Shown here in pieces: positions 51,801-60,522 of a stretch of DNA of 64,000 nucleotides. The notes under the pieces are model-generated. The model was not told the DNA's origin. It did not search any database and worked only from the letters and a program-made list of their open reading frames with translations. The position numbers were made by a program, and so were the translations under genes. Source of the stretch: Paenibacillus contaminans (GTDB lineage Bacteria > Bacillota > Bacilli > Paenibacillales > NBRC-103111); the NCBI RefSeq assembly GCF_003285015.1, contig NZ_QMFB01000014.1, forward strand, positions 158,002 through 222,001, read 5' to 3'. Positions within the stretch are counted from its first letter, which is position 1. Each line of letters starts with the position of its first letter.

Positions 51801-54800
51801 AGGTGTTATTTATACGATTCCGCGTACAACTCCATACGACCATGCAACAGATTCCTATACCATGAAGGGTTATAGTGCAGCTACCGGCGCGGAATTATTC
51901 AATACTTGGTACGGTCAAGCAGCCAGCGCAGTGAGGTTTGATGATAACGGCGATCTCATTTTTAGTTATTCGTCTGGTTGGTATCCGACTACATATCCAG
52001 CTCGTCAAAAAGATATTTACGTCGGCAGAATGAACCGTTACGGATCGCTTTCGGAATCTCGAAAGCTGCAAATCCCAATTTCGGATACGAACATGTATAT
52101 ATACAGCTTCCAAGTATCCGCCTCGGTAAGAATGGTAGACAAACAAGGCAGGACGTATATCACACGCTATAAACCGGAGTACCAATCGTCAGGGGGCGGC
52201 AGCTCGCTTGATATATTCGCGGCGGACGGCAGCTTAATTAAAACGATCGATCAGTATTATTATAACTTCAGCATCATGCAGATGTCGGCTGATGGGTTAA
52301 TAACGATACAAAGCGGCGCTGTTAGCGGTGGCGATAATCGGATCACTGTTATGAATCAAAACCTGGACATTATAGCTCAGTTCAGTGGAGGGCAGAACTA
52401 TCGAATCATCTACCTGGACGATCAAAAAATCTTAGCCGGATCGACGTTAATCGACGGTACGACAAATCCGGTTTATTATCCGAAGGCGTATGAAGCCGGA
52501 ACCCCATTTTCGGACATTTGGTTCGGAGGCAACTGGCTGGCAGGCGAAACCGCCAAGCTAAATTTGAAGCCAACAAAAGTATCGAATGAAGGCATTGGAC
52601 TCGCATTATGGGTACAAAACGCACTGAATTTCTATAGTGTCGAATTTGAAAGCGGTATGCTCCGGTTCAAACGAACCGCGGGCGGCGGAACAGTAACTTT
52701 ACGTGAAGTTCCTTATGGAATCGTTAATAACAATACGTATCGAATCAAGGTCACCCGAGCCGGAAACGATTTTCATGTCTATGTGAATGAAATCTATCAA
52801 TTCTCGGTATCGGAAGGTTGGTGGGGCGGCGGACATCTAGGTATTGTGAACCGAGGGCAGCAAGGTACGCAATTTTCCAGTTTGTCCTATGAATCCGGCG
52901 GAGGCATGACCGGCAGCATAAGCGGCATTGCGCTTATCAATCAGCCGGTAACGTATGACGTATCATTCACCGATCCCGAGAACGATCCGCGGCTGAAGGA
53001 AGCGGAATACTGGACATATACGCACAATCCGAATGTGTTTATGCAGCCTGAAGGAACGTGGTCGGAATCCGGAGGCTCATTCGCGACTGAGGTCAAAAGC
53101 TTTCCTAAACCCGGTGAATACACGTTTACGTTCCGGTCCAAGGACGACCCGCATCCTTTGTTCCGTTTTCCATCCGCGACTTACGACGGTTACAGACAAT
53201 GGTCGAATACGATGACCGGGAACATTCGCGTCCATCGTCCGCCGGTTTCCATCTTCACGGTTTGGGAAAATGGGGATCATACGCTTTCCTATAATGATAC
53301 CTCATATGACCCGGACCGGTTCGATCCGAATATAGGCCAAGCATCGACGGAAGCGACAGGCATTGATTATTGGGCGACGCGCGGGGTACTGGAACGCAAA
53401 TGGCGTTATAAACTTGCGAGCGATAGCTCCTATACGGAAGGCAAGCTTGTCAATCCTACGAGATCTGGAACATGGGACATCCAGCTCGCCGTAAAAGACG
53501 AATACGGGGCGTGGAGCGAGTGGTATACCCAAAGCATCAGCACTTCGGGAACCGCCGTTAATCACCCTCCTGTGGCCGTGCTGTTATACCCGGATGGCAC
53601 GCAATCGAATCCGACGCAGCTTACCACGCAAAGGCCGACGATAAGCTGGAATCAGACAGACCCAGATCCGGGAACGGAGTTTTCGGCGTTTCAAGTGCAT
53701 ATTAGAGACGAATGGGGCAATATGTTCGCCGATAGCGGCATGATTCCGCAATCAACTTCCGCAACATGGCAGCTATGGCCGATGAACGTCGATCTGGGGC
53801 TGGGCGCAAAATATCAGGTGTTCGTCCGCGTTTTTGACGGCCAGGAATGGTCGGCTTGGTCGAATGTAGGATGGATGGGGACGAATCGCCCGCCGGCGGC
53901 CTATCTTAGCTTCCCATGGGGAACTCATGCCAGCCCCAATGTCATAACGACGACAATGCCGACGATCACCTGGACGCAAACCGATCCGGACACCGGCACG
54001 ACATTCCGCATGTTCCAAGTTGAAATCGCGAATGAAGCGGGGGCGGTTATTTTGGACAGCGGCTGGATATGGCAAGGAACGACCTCGAGTTATGGAAGCT
54101 GGCAGCTAAGCTCCCATCTGTCGACAGGGCAAAAACTGTCCGTTCGGGTGAGGGTCACCGACCAATTCGATTCCGCTTCGGCCTGGTCTCCGGCTGGATG
54201 GTTGTTTATCAATCGTTCTCCGGCCGCTGATTTCGACTGGAGTCCGAAGCCGGTTTGGGAAGGAGATACGGTGCAGCTGGTCAATCTTTCTTCCGACCCG
54301 GATGGCGATTCGCTTAGTTACCGCTGGGAAATTGTACAACCGGATGGAACGGCATTTACGACAACCGAAGCCGTATGGAACAGAAGATGGCTGCTTCCCG
54401 GCGATTACCGGGTAACGCTAATCGTAAAAGACGTTCATGGTGCCTTGTCATCCGTTACGAAAACTATCCAAGTGATGCCGCTGACGATACTATCGGATGT
54501 AACTTATACGCCTCAGTGGCTGAAAAATCATGAGACGCAGGGCCATAATACGACGATCAGACCGAAGGAATTTTACTCGGGAGAAATTTTCGTCGTCGAG
54601 ACGAATAGCTCGCCGGTTCCCGTAACCGAAGCATCGGCTTGGATCGATTCGCTAGGCAAAGACGGGAGCGCTCTATACATCGATGTAGAGTTGGAAGCGG
54701 ACGACACGGGTACTCGTTTTACCGGGCAGTTATTTGACGAGCGGCTGCAGTCGGTAACGGAAGGGCTGCCTGAAGGCATCCATCCGATACATTTCCGTAT

Positions 54801-54894
54801 CCGGTATGCGAATGGCGTCGTAAAAGAAGAGGACGTGCCGGTACGTATTATCGGCGGCGTAAACGGCTTTGTCGGCGTTCATCGCATGCAATGA
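48877..54894 (+). CDS. Giant exported multidomain protein (PKD, beta-propeller, LamG-like)
   Basis: 2005 residues. Signal peptide (WMLLALLCLQIILP, 11-24). Residues 40-305 are unassigned, then a Pro/Thr/Ser linker (about 310-335). PKD/cadherin-like domains with DPDGDP motifs lie at about 430-560 and again at about 1785-1870. A PQQ-type propeller spans about 850-1210 (ATDGSFLWSKQI). A LamG-like concanavalin domain lies at about 1225-1350. Two tandem Fn3-like repeats share PTISWNQTDPDPGT and PTITWTQTDPDTGT (about 1563-1775). No sortase motif is seen at the end. An adhesin or surface scaffold is likely; the SLH neighbour may anchor it. AT-rich patches alternate with GC-rich ones. Confidence 0.8.
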   Translation: MSKLKLRISWMLLALLCLQIILPDYVQLIGSIKVNASGEYFISISYSESGSTPAMVDGQNVIASKTSSMKSNLIDVVAGAGEKISSISVTMPDGTTKNVTPTDAIGKQSWSGTITLTGNERSVFSPENTSPRGYFAWYRYTPGDPHGVNWYANKNNGSQITCGNGALTESINGTAMPKYPGCSESDHFDKTREVPFYINNNDRKGDYIPTTAVNPLVTTEYEIDSFNWVTGPDSDMSGYTDSSTTISKVEILNGLDTIRVHYSQKFDHKGTEKKLGLPGASVMAYYIAAVVTIHSKTYLYPNSIEVTYGPASPTPSPSGSSPPPTSTPTPTPTPTPAGPKFDFTVPSSVPFRDPIPVQPSIDPGTCTYQSHQFKFVKDGAEWLSNVQNDKTKGLTVTYQYPAPIGKGTNQVYMIVKTSCGTEIVGPKPVIITPGGTNQPPFVEIAWFNHGTSTPVHSVLENTIVDLGIVRYSDPDGDPIIQNNGWDFNRDSFWVKSLPGKYSLNTQWAFRYDGLLADIPGSHTVYLTVTDGQGGEFTASATLQVIDPKPVACIEGPKKVVEKRPLPYPISSCSTSPVNSTIVEEAWTNKKNQYNNVGYETVNLRVRDAGGRWSDEASHVLEVIPDMPPNAKLTVPIQSTRGNEITINSTATSPDGDMIVRHRYEYKYDSSNNGFVDDHWIDIYDGAMTSATIIPDKVGKYLFRETVWEDYGKSDNTDNEPQNLYVTDVVNLPPAVDVKTSGQTNTPKNTTAYGMTDIYNYWNFQTTYGGAANRKNWKLDENGLQTKTFMPINYFMSESFGLGDNKRIYYSAVQGNNVTRTTVNIPNTTLTDGSNLYNIAPVSGGGIKITATDKQSLSLKYEKTQAGIPWSNAQFFIMDGILHVFMGANPSMLYAFNATDGSFLWSKQIDMNITSPSYQFIFVYPHKDGIVFAMSNSNYGYVYRMMGTNKSGDTLWNNDWEWQPYAVTIVGVSPETGVIYTIPRTTPYDHATDSYTMKGYSAATGAELFNTWYGQAASAVRFDDNGDLIFSYSSGWYPTTYPARQKDIYVGRMNRYGSLSESRKLQIPISDTNMYIYSFQVSASVRMVDKQGRTYITRYKPEYQSSGGGSSLDIFAADGSLIKTIDQYYYNFSIMQMSADGLITIQSGAVSGGDNRITVMNQNLDIIAQFSGGQNYRIIYLDDQKILAGSTLIDGTTNPVYYPKAYEAGTPFSDIWFGGNWLAGETAKLNLKPTKVSNEGIGLALWVQNALNFYSVEFESGMLRFKRTAGGGTVTLREVPYGIVNNNTYRIKVTRAGNDFHVYVNEIYQFSVSEGWWGGGHLGIVNRGQQGTQFSSLSYESGGGMTGSISGIALINQPVTYDVSFTDPENDPRLKEAEYWTYTHNPNVFMQPEGTWSESGGSFATEVKSFPKPGEYTFTFRSKDDPHPLFRFPSATYDGYRQWSNTMTGNIRVHRPPVSIFTVWENGDHTLSYNDTSYDPDRFDPNIGQASTEATGIDYWATRGVLERKWRYKLASDSSYTEGKLVNPTRSGTWDIQLAVKDEYGAWSEWYTQSISTSGTAVNHPPVAVLLYPDGTQSNPTQLTTQRPTISWNQTDPDPGTEFSAFQVHIRDEWGNMFADSGMIPQSTSATWQLWPMNVDLGLGAKYQVFVRVFDGQEWSAWSNVGWMGTNRPPAAYLSFPWGTHASPNVITTTMPTITWTQTDPDTGTTFRMFQVEIANEAGAVILDSGWIWQGTTSSYGSWQLSSHLSTGQKLSVRVRVTDQFDSASAWSPAGWLFINRSPAADFDWSPKPVWEGDTVQLVNLSSDPDGDSLSYRWEIVQPDGTAFTTTEAVWNRRWLLPGDYRVTLIVKDVHGALSSVTKTIQVMPLTILSDVTYTPQWLKNHETQGHNTTIRPKEFYSGEIFVVETNSSPVPVTEASAWIDSLGKDGSALYIDVELEADDTGTRFTGQLFDERLQSVTEGLPEGIHPIHFRIRYANGVVKEEDVPVRIIGGVNGFVGVHRMQ

Positions 54895-55002
54895 CGAGGA
54901 TAAATAGTCATACTCCTGTCGAAAGCTACGATTCTGCTTAGCCAGCTTTGACAATGGCGTCCCTCGAAAGCGGAGCCGAATTCCATGTTATCTTTTCAGG
55001 CA

Positions 55003-55037
55003 TAAAAAAAGAAAGCCGCGCCCCCGGGCGCGGTTTC
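55003..55037. terminator. Bidirectional terminator
   Basis: CCGCGCC/GGCGCGG with an A run before and T residues after, between the convergent giant gene and RNA methyltransferase gene. Confidence 0.85.
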
Positions 55038-55092
55038 TACTGAAGTCTTGCCTCATTAACAGGACATGCGAATCAGATTGTGTAAAATGCAA

Positions 55093-56244
55093 CTATTCCT
55101 CTTCCTTCGGTTTGCGTGGAGGAAGCTTACCGAAATACTGGTAGAGGGCACATTCAATACGGCCGTTAAAAAGCTTGCGCTTCTTCGTTGCCGGTCTGCC
55201 GAAATAATGCTCCAGCTGTTTGCTCGGGCTTAATATGAAAGTGGACCAAGTGTTTAACGGAGCGGTGATCGAGCCTAATTGGCGCAGAGCCTTCTCGGCG
55301 TCTTCCCGTTCGCCGAGCCGCTCACCGTAAGGCGGGTTTGTGATCAGACAGCCGTAGTCTCCGCGCGGACGCAGCTTCGCGACCGGCGACACCTCAAGGC
55401 GAATCTCCTTCGACAAGCCGGCTGCTTTCGCAGCGGCTTGCGCGACTTCGATTGCGGAGGCGTCGATATCCGAGCCGCTAATATCGAGCGGTATGTCGTC
55501 GCGGAACAGGTCGTACGCTTCTTCACGCGCCTGCTCCCATACGCTGGCCGGAACCGCCGCCCACGTTTCCGCCGGAAACGTACGGCGTAAGCCGGGAGCC
55601 ATATTCCAGGCGATCATCGCCGCCTCGATCGGGATTGTCCCGGAACCGCAAAACGGGTCTACGAACGGCCGGTCAGGCGCCCAGCGGCTGAGCAGCACCA
55701 TGGCGGCGGCCATCGTCTCTTTTAGAGGCGCTTCGGTCACTAGCTTCCGGTAACCGCGTTTATGCAGGCTTGGCCCGGTAGTGTCCAGCGTCAAGGTCGC
55801 AATATCGTTAAGCAGCGCGACTTCGATAACGTAACGCGGGCCGGTTTCTTGGAACCAGCTTGTTCCGTATTGCTGCTTCATTTTTTCGACGATCGCCTTC
55901 TTAACGATGCCTTGGCAGGCCGGAACGCTGGATAATTGCGATTTATGGGAGCGGCCTTGGACCGGGAACTCTCCGTTCTCCGGAATCCATTCCGGCCATT
56001 CCAGCGCCTTCGTTCCTTCAAACAACTCGTCGAACGTGGTGGCGGGGAATTGGCCCATTTTAATTAAAATGCGGTCGGCCGTACGAAGCCAAAGATTGGC
56101 TCTGGCGATTGCGTTTTCGTCGCCGGTGAATGTAACGCGTCCGTTCTCGACCACCATCTCTTCGTAGCCGAGATCTTTAATTTCGCGTGCGACGATCGCC
56201 TCTAACCCCATCGGAACGGTAGCGATCAATTGCAGTTTTGCCAT
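55093..56244 (-). CDS. THUMP-domain class I SAM-dependent RNA methyltransferase (RlmL/YpsC-like)
   Basis: 383 residues, predicted to methylate 23S rRNA guanine N2. An N-terminal ferredoxin-like/THUMP region (LIATVPMGLEAIVAREIKDLGY) covers about 1-160. The Rossmann methyltransferase follows, with VDPFCGSGTIPIEAAMIA (SAM loop), SGSDIDASAIEVAQ and NPPYGERLG (catalytic motif IV). The C-terminal RPATKKRKLFNG is typical of YpsC. GAGGA precedes the ATG. Confidence 0.92.
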   Translation of the reverse strand: MAKLQLIATVPMGLEAIVAREIKDLGYEEMVVENGRVTFTGDENAIARANLWLRTADRILIKMGQFPATTFDELFEGTKALEWPEWIPENGEFPVQGRSHKSQLSSVPACQGIVKKAIVEKMKQQYGTSWFQETGPRYVIEVALLNDIATLTLDTTGPSLHKRGYRKLVTEAPLKETMAAAMVLLSRWAPDRPFVDPFCGSGTIPIEAAMIAWNMAPGLRRTFPAETWAAVPASVWEQAREEAYDLFRDDIPLDISGSDIDASAIEVAQAAAKAAGLSKEIRLEVSPVAKLRPRGDYGCLITNPPYGERLGEREDAEKALRQLGSITAPLNTWSTFILSPSKQLEHYFGRPATKKRKLFNGRIECALYQYFGKLPPRKPKEEE

Positions 56245-56405
56245 TTGCGGGAATCCTCTTTTCTATGTACGCCTGAAAATGAATTTCGTCTTCCATCAGT
56301 ATAGGCGATAATTCATGAAGTGACAAACGGCTTTGAAGCTCGTTGCAAACCGCCGGCCGAAAAGTTAAAGTGGAAGAGTGAAGGATTGAAAAGGAGAGTG
56401 CCGCA

Positions 56406-57047
56406 ATGGAGCAAATAAAACGGAACGAACAATATGCAGAACAGTTGTATCTTGAGGATGACGATTTAAAGCGGGTGTATGAGGGTATACGCCGAAACAA
56501 TATGCCTGACATCTCGATCGCGCCGGGCTACGGAAGATTGCTTACGCTCCTAGTCAAAACCAGCGGCGCGAAGCAGGTGCTTGAAATCGGAGCACTGGGC
56601 GGTTACAGCGGCATTTGTCTGGCAAAAGGTTTGTCTGACGGAGGCAAGCTTGTTTCGCTTGAATTAAAGCAAGAATATGCGGAGCTGGCTAATGAGCATT
56701 TGCGGCAAGCGGGACTCGGGGATAAAGTGGAATACCGGATCGGAGAGGCGTTGGACAGCCTTCAGCAGCTTTCGGACGAGGGTCGAACATTCGATTTTTT
56801 CTTTATCGATGCGGACAAGGGCAATTATCCGAATTATTTGGAGTGGGCGTTAAAGCTGGCCAATCCGGGCGCTCTAATCATCGGCGACAACGCATTTATG
56901 CGGGGAAAAGCATTGGATCCATCCGAGAACGGAAACGGGGTTCGCGGCATCCGCGCCTTCAACGAAAGAATGGCGCAGGATCCGCGCCTTGAAAGCACAT
57001 TGCTGCCGGCCTATGACGGCTTGAGTATTGCGAGAGTGCGCGATTAG
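56406..57047 (+). CDS. SAM-dependent O-methyltransferase (YrrM-like)
   Basis: 213 residues of the catechol-O-methyltransferase-like family 3. VLEIGALGGYSGICLA is the SAM loop, VSLELKQEYAELA holds the acidic ribose contact, and FFIDADKGNYPNYLEWAL is the metal site (Asp). APGYGRLLTLL precedes it. YrrM methylates 5-hydroxyuridine in tRNA in Bacillus; this role or a small-molecule one is possible. AAGGAGAG lies before the ATG. Confidence 0.88.
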   Translation: MEQIKRNEQYAEQLYLEDDDLKRVYEGIRRNNMPDISIAPGYGRLLTLLVKTSGAKQVLEIGALGGYSGICLAKGLSDGGKLVSLELKQEYAELANEHLRQAGLGDKVEYRIGEALDSLQQLSDEGRTFDFFFIDADKGNYPNYLEWALKLANPGALIIGDNAFMRGKALDPSENGNGVRGIRAFNERMAQDPRLESTLLPAYDGLSIARVRD

Positions 57048-57141
57048 CAGGAATGAACAAGGTTTTACACTATGGCTTTCATTAGAGAAGAAAGCCCGCT
57101 TCCCTAACCCAAAGAGCTTAAGATGCAGGTCCATGCCGCTT

Positions 57142-57377
57142 ATGACTTGTGATCTGGAGAAATAGTAAGAAAAAGTTTACTGTTCATAAGGCAAACCTCA
57201 CTATCGCTCGCCAAAAACCCGTGTTCTGGTGAGATAATGAGTTAAACGCAACTCTTTGTGAGGCAAACGAAATGAATAGTTGCGTTTGCCTCACGAACGG
57301 GCGAGAAGGAGTATTTTACAAGTGAAACAGTGCGGATAACCTCATAAACAATAAGGTTTTCTACACTAGCGAACAGT
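57142..57377 (-). mobile_element. MITE-like element, copy 2
   Basis: The reverse complement of the element at 19824-20060. It has the same terminal inverted repeats and the internal GTGAGGCAAACG/CGTTTGCCTCAC hairpin. The part beyond its left end (minus strand, to about 57465) still resembles the flank of copy 1 in patches (AGTYTAAACTAGG, ACGARAA), so the unit could be longer than 237 bp. Confidence 0.65.
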
Positions 57378-57406
57378 CCAGGCATCCGTATTTGTTTCTC
57401 GTTATC

Positions 57407-57463
57407 AATCCCTAGTTTAGACTGATCGAGTACCAATAGCCTTTCAAGTCTAAACTGGGGATT
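57407..57463. repeat. Strong inverted repeat next to MITE copy 2
   Basis: AATCCCtAGTTTAGACT pairs with AGTCTAAACTgGGGATT around a 20-bp spacer. It lies 30 bp from copy 2 and may be part of the same element. The rest of the gap to 57555 shows no gene. Confidence 0.6.
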
Positions 57464-57557
57464 ACGTTTCGTACTATGAACCAGTTTACCAGGTAATGTC
57501 CGGCATCGGAATTCCCTGATTTAAGACTTGATATCGTACTAAGTTTCGAAACTTACA

Positions 57558-57598
57558 AAAAGACAAAAGGACGGCTGGGAGCCGTCCTTTCCTTTTTG
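57558..57598 (-). terminator. Terminator of the MFS gene
   Basis: AAAGGACGGCT pairs with AGCCGTCCTTT; the minus strand continues TGTCTTTTT. Confidence 0.85.
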
Positions 57599-57620
57599 CG
57601 GTACAAGGGATGCACCACCG

Positions 57621-58823
57621 TTATGCCCGTTCCGTTTTCGGTGCGACCAAAGCTTTTCGCGCCCAAATGGCATTGGCAAACAGCAGTACGGCCGCCAGTA
57701 CGAAAATGCCGCGTATGCCGCCGATCCACATGGACAATGTCGTTCCGACAAGCGGGCCGATCATGTTGCCGAGGCTCAGCGTGCTCGTGTTGAAGCTGTA
57801 GGCCCGGCTTTCCATGCCTTCAGGCGTGTATTGGCGAATAAGCGCGTTAACGGAAGGCAGTAGTCCGCCGATAAACATGCCGAAGAAAAATCGCGCGACG
57901 ATAAGCTGCCATACGTTGCTCACGAGCGCCTGCGGGATAAAAGCAAAGGCGGCTCCGATCAAACATACGAGCAGGATGCGCTGCTGCCCGATTTTGTCGC
58001 CGAGCCTGCCCAGCAGCGGAGAGGCAATGACGTTGGAAAAGCCGTTTACGGAACCGACTAATCCGGCGAGCAGCGGCAGCATGTCCGTTTTACCGTGAAG
58101 ATCCTGCACGAACAGCGGGATAAGCGTCATCGGACTGAGCACGGCGAATTGAATGAGAAACGTAATCGAAAACAAAGCGGGCAGCTGCGGAATTTTGCCA
58201 AGCTGTTTAAGGCCTGCGAGTACGGACACGCGCGGCTGGTTTTGCGCCTTCGTTTTGTTGAACGATTCTTTAACCAACAATGAAGCAAGCACCGAGGCGG
58301 TGAATAAGAGCGCACCCGTTACATAGAAAATAGGCCTGTATCCGATCCACTCGGCCATGGCTCCTCCCATCAGCGGTCCAAGGATCGTACCGGCAACGCC
58401 GCCCGATTGCAGCGTTCCCATGGCGAAGCCCATGCGCTCGCGCGGAGCGCTTGCCGACATGAGCGCGATAGCCGCCGGCGCAAATCCGGAAATCGTTCCG
58501 TTGACCATCCGCAGCAAAAGCAGCTGCCATGCGCTGTCGGCGAAGCCCATCAGCGTCATGACGACGGCCATTCCGAAGCCGGAACGAAGCAGCATAACCT
58601 TGCGGCCGTAGCGATCGGCCAATCCGCCCCAAATCGGCTGCGCCAGAAACGACGTTACGAAGTTTCCGGCAAAAATGATACTCGCCCAAATGGCGATTTC
58701 ATGCTCGTTGGTCATGCCTAAATCCTGCAAATAAAGCGGCAGAAAAGGCATGATCATCGTCATTCCCGACATAACGAGAAACTGGCCGATCCATAAGACG
58801 GCCAAATTGATTTTCCATCTTTC
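57621..58823 (-). CDS. MFS drug/metabolite exporter
   Basis: About 400 residues with twelve hydrophobic segments. The MFS motif between TM2 and TM3 is GGLADRYGRKVMLLRS. TM5 has APRERMGFAMGTLQSGGVAGTILGPLMGG, the antiporter-type motif C, pointing to drug/proton export (DHA1 family). The second half repeats the pattern LGRLGDKIGQQRILLV. GTG 58823 follows AGAGAGGA; ATG 58895 is an upstream option without a site. Confidence 0.88.
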   Translation of the reverse strand, partial: ERWKINLAVLWIGQFLVMSGMTMIMPFLPLYLQDLGMTNEHEIAIWASIIFAGNFVTSFLAQPIWGGLADRYGRKVMLLRSGFGMAVVMTLMGFADSAWQLLLLRMVNGTISGFAPAAIALMSASAPRERMGFAMGTLQSGGVAGTILGPLMGGAMAEWIGYRPIFYVTGALLFTASVLASLLVKESFNKTKAQNQPRVSVLAGLKQLGKIPQLPALFSITFLIQFAVLSPMTLIPLFVQDLHGKTDMLPLLAGLVGSVNGFSNVIASPLLGRLGDKIGQQRILLVCLIGAAFAFIPQALVSNVWQLIVARFFFGMFIGGLLPSVNALIRQYTPEGMESRAYSFNTSTLSLGNMIGPLVGTTLSMWIGGIRGIFVLAAVLLFANAIWARKALVAPKTERA

Positions 58824-58996
58824 CACGGCTGTTCCTCTCTTCCGTTCGATTTGTCCTGCGGTAACAATCATATAGAATTGTTTTTGGTCATGCAATCCGT
58901 GGTTTTGGGTGGTATTCTGGCATAAAAGCCCGAAACGACGTTTTAACCTTGAAATTTCGGTGTTTTCGGGTCATAAGACGAAAGTAGGGATGCTCG

Positions 58997-60448
58997 ATGG
59001 GTTTTAAGGTGGTCGAAACGACCATAGATGTCTTGCAGCAAGCGATGACGAACGGCGAAACGACATCTGTCGAAATAGTATGCGCATATTTGAAAAGGAT
59101 CGCGGAGCTTGATAAAGCGGGGCCGCGGTTGAATGCGGTACTGGAAATTAACCCTGACGCAATTTATATCGCAGAGGCCATGGACAGGGAAAGAAGCTTA
59201 AACAAATTGCGTGGCAGGCTTCACGGAATCCCGATTATGCTTAAAGACAATATCGATACGAACGACGGCATGCACACAAGCGCCGGATCGCTGGCATTGG
59301 CGGGCGATTATGCGGGAAGGGACGCATTTCTCGTCCAAAAGCTAAGGGAAGCCGGCGCCGTTATAATAGGGAAAACGAATATGACCGAGTTTGCCAATTT
59401 CATGACGGAGGGAATGCCGAACGGTTACAGCTCCAGGGGCGGGCAGGTCTTGAATCCGTACGATGCCGATTCCCGGCCGGGCGGCTCGAGCTCCGGCTCG
59501 GGAGTGGCCGTGGCGGCCAGCATGTGCGCGGCGGCGGTCGGAACGGAAACATCGGGTTCGATCCTGTGCCCGGCTAACCAATGCGGTATCGTAGGGATTA
59601 AACCGACGGTAGGCTTGATCAGCCGTTACGGTATCACGCCGATTGCTTTCAGTCAAGATACGGCGGGGCCGATGGCCAGAACCGTAACGGACGCTGCCAT
59701 TCTGCTTGGAGCAATGACAGGCCTTGACGGTAAAGATCCGGCGACGTTGTCCTCGGAAGACAGGTATTATGACGATTACACGGTTTTTCTCGAGGCGAAA
59801 GGGCTAGAAGGGGCCAGAATCGGCGTGCCGCGTACGGGTTTTTGGGATTCGCTTGACGAGGAGCAAAAGAGAATGGCGGAACGGGCGCTATTGGCCATGC
59901 AAGAGGCTGGGGCCGTATTGGTTGATCCCGCACCGATTCCATCCGCCGGGGAGATTCGCGGTTCCAGCGTGCTTATGTACGAATTCAAAGCGAGCATGAA
60001 CGCTTATTTGGCAGGAAGAGGAGCGGGAACGCAAATCCGGTCCCTGCGGGATATTATCGCATTCAATAATGAGCACCCGGAAGAAACGCTGAAATACGGT
60101 CAAAAGCTGCTGACACACGCGGAGGAAAAAACAAGCGGCACGTTAACCGAGCCGGACTATATTCATGACCGGTTCAACGATCTCCGTTTGTCGCGTACGG
60201 AAGGGATCGATGCGGTTCTCGACGCATACGGGCTGGATGCCGTCGTTTTTCCAGGCGACGAAGGAGAAACGATCGGGGCGAGGGCGGGTTATCCGTCAGT
60301 ACTCGTTCCTGCGGGCTTTTTATCAAGCGGTTTACCCTTCGGCATCACGTTTACCGGCCGCGCTTACAGCGAGCCTCTTCTACTCAAGCTCGCGTACGCC
60401 TTTGAACAAGCGACGCACCATCGTCGGGCTCCAGTTTTCTTTCTGTAG
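58997..60448 (+). CDS. Amidase-signature hydrolase
   Basis: 483 residues. The catalytic triad is complete: Lys in IMLKDNID, cis-Ser and nucleophile Ser in the GGSSSGSGVAVA and GTETSGSILCPA segment. The family includes GatA, but the C-terminal sequence (VLVPAGFLSSGLPFGITFTGRAYSEPLLLKLAYAFEQAT) resembles stand-alone amidases such as those cleaving aliphatic or aryl amides. There is no gatB or gatC nearby, so GatA is unlikely. It is divergent from the MFS gene. Confidence 0.88.
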   Translation: MGFKVVETTIDVLQQAMTNGETTSVEIVCAYLKRIAELDKAGPRLNAVLEINPDAIYIAEAMDRERSLNKLRGRLHGIPIMLKDNIDTNDGMHTSAGSLALAGDYAGRDAFLVQKLREAGAVIIGKTNMTEFANFMTEGMPNGYSSRGGQVLNPYDADSRPGGSSSGSGVAVAASMCAAAVGTETSGSILCPANQCGIVGIKPTVGLISRYGITPIAFSQDTAGPMARTVTDAAILLGAMTGLDGKDPATLSSEDRYYDDYTVFLEAKGLEGARIGVPRTGFWDSLDEEQKRMAERALLAMQEAGAVLVDPAPIPSAGEIRGSSVLMYEFKASMNAYLAGRGAGTQIRSLRDIIAFNNEHPEETLKYGQKLLTHAEEKTSGTLTEPDYIHDRFNDLRLSRTEGIDAVLDAYGLDAVVFPGDEGETIGARAGYPSVLVPAGFLSSGLPFGITFTGRAYSEPLLLKLAYAFEQATHHRRAPVFFL

Positions 60449-60522
60449 GGAATAGATAAACGACCGCTGGGTAAAGTAACGGTTGGGTGTCAAGCCAACA
60501 ATTACTTACGGGAGATGATGCT

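Noticed and set aside
58997..60448. GatA subunit of the aspartyl/glutamyl-tRNA amidotransferase
   Set aside because: gatB and gatC are not adjacent and the C-terminal region fits a stand-alone amidase.
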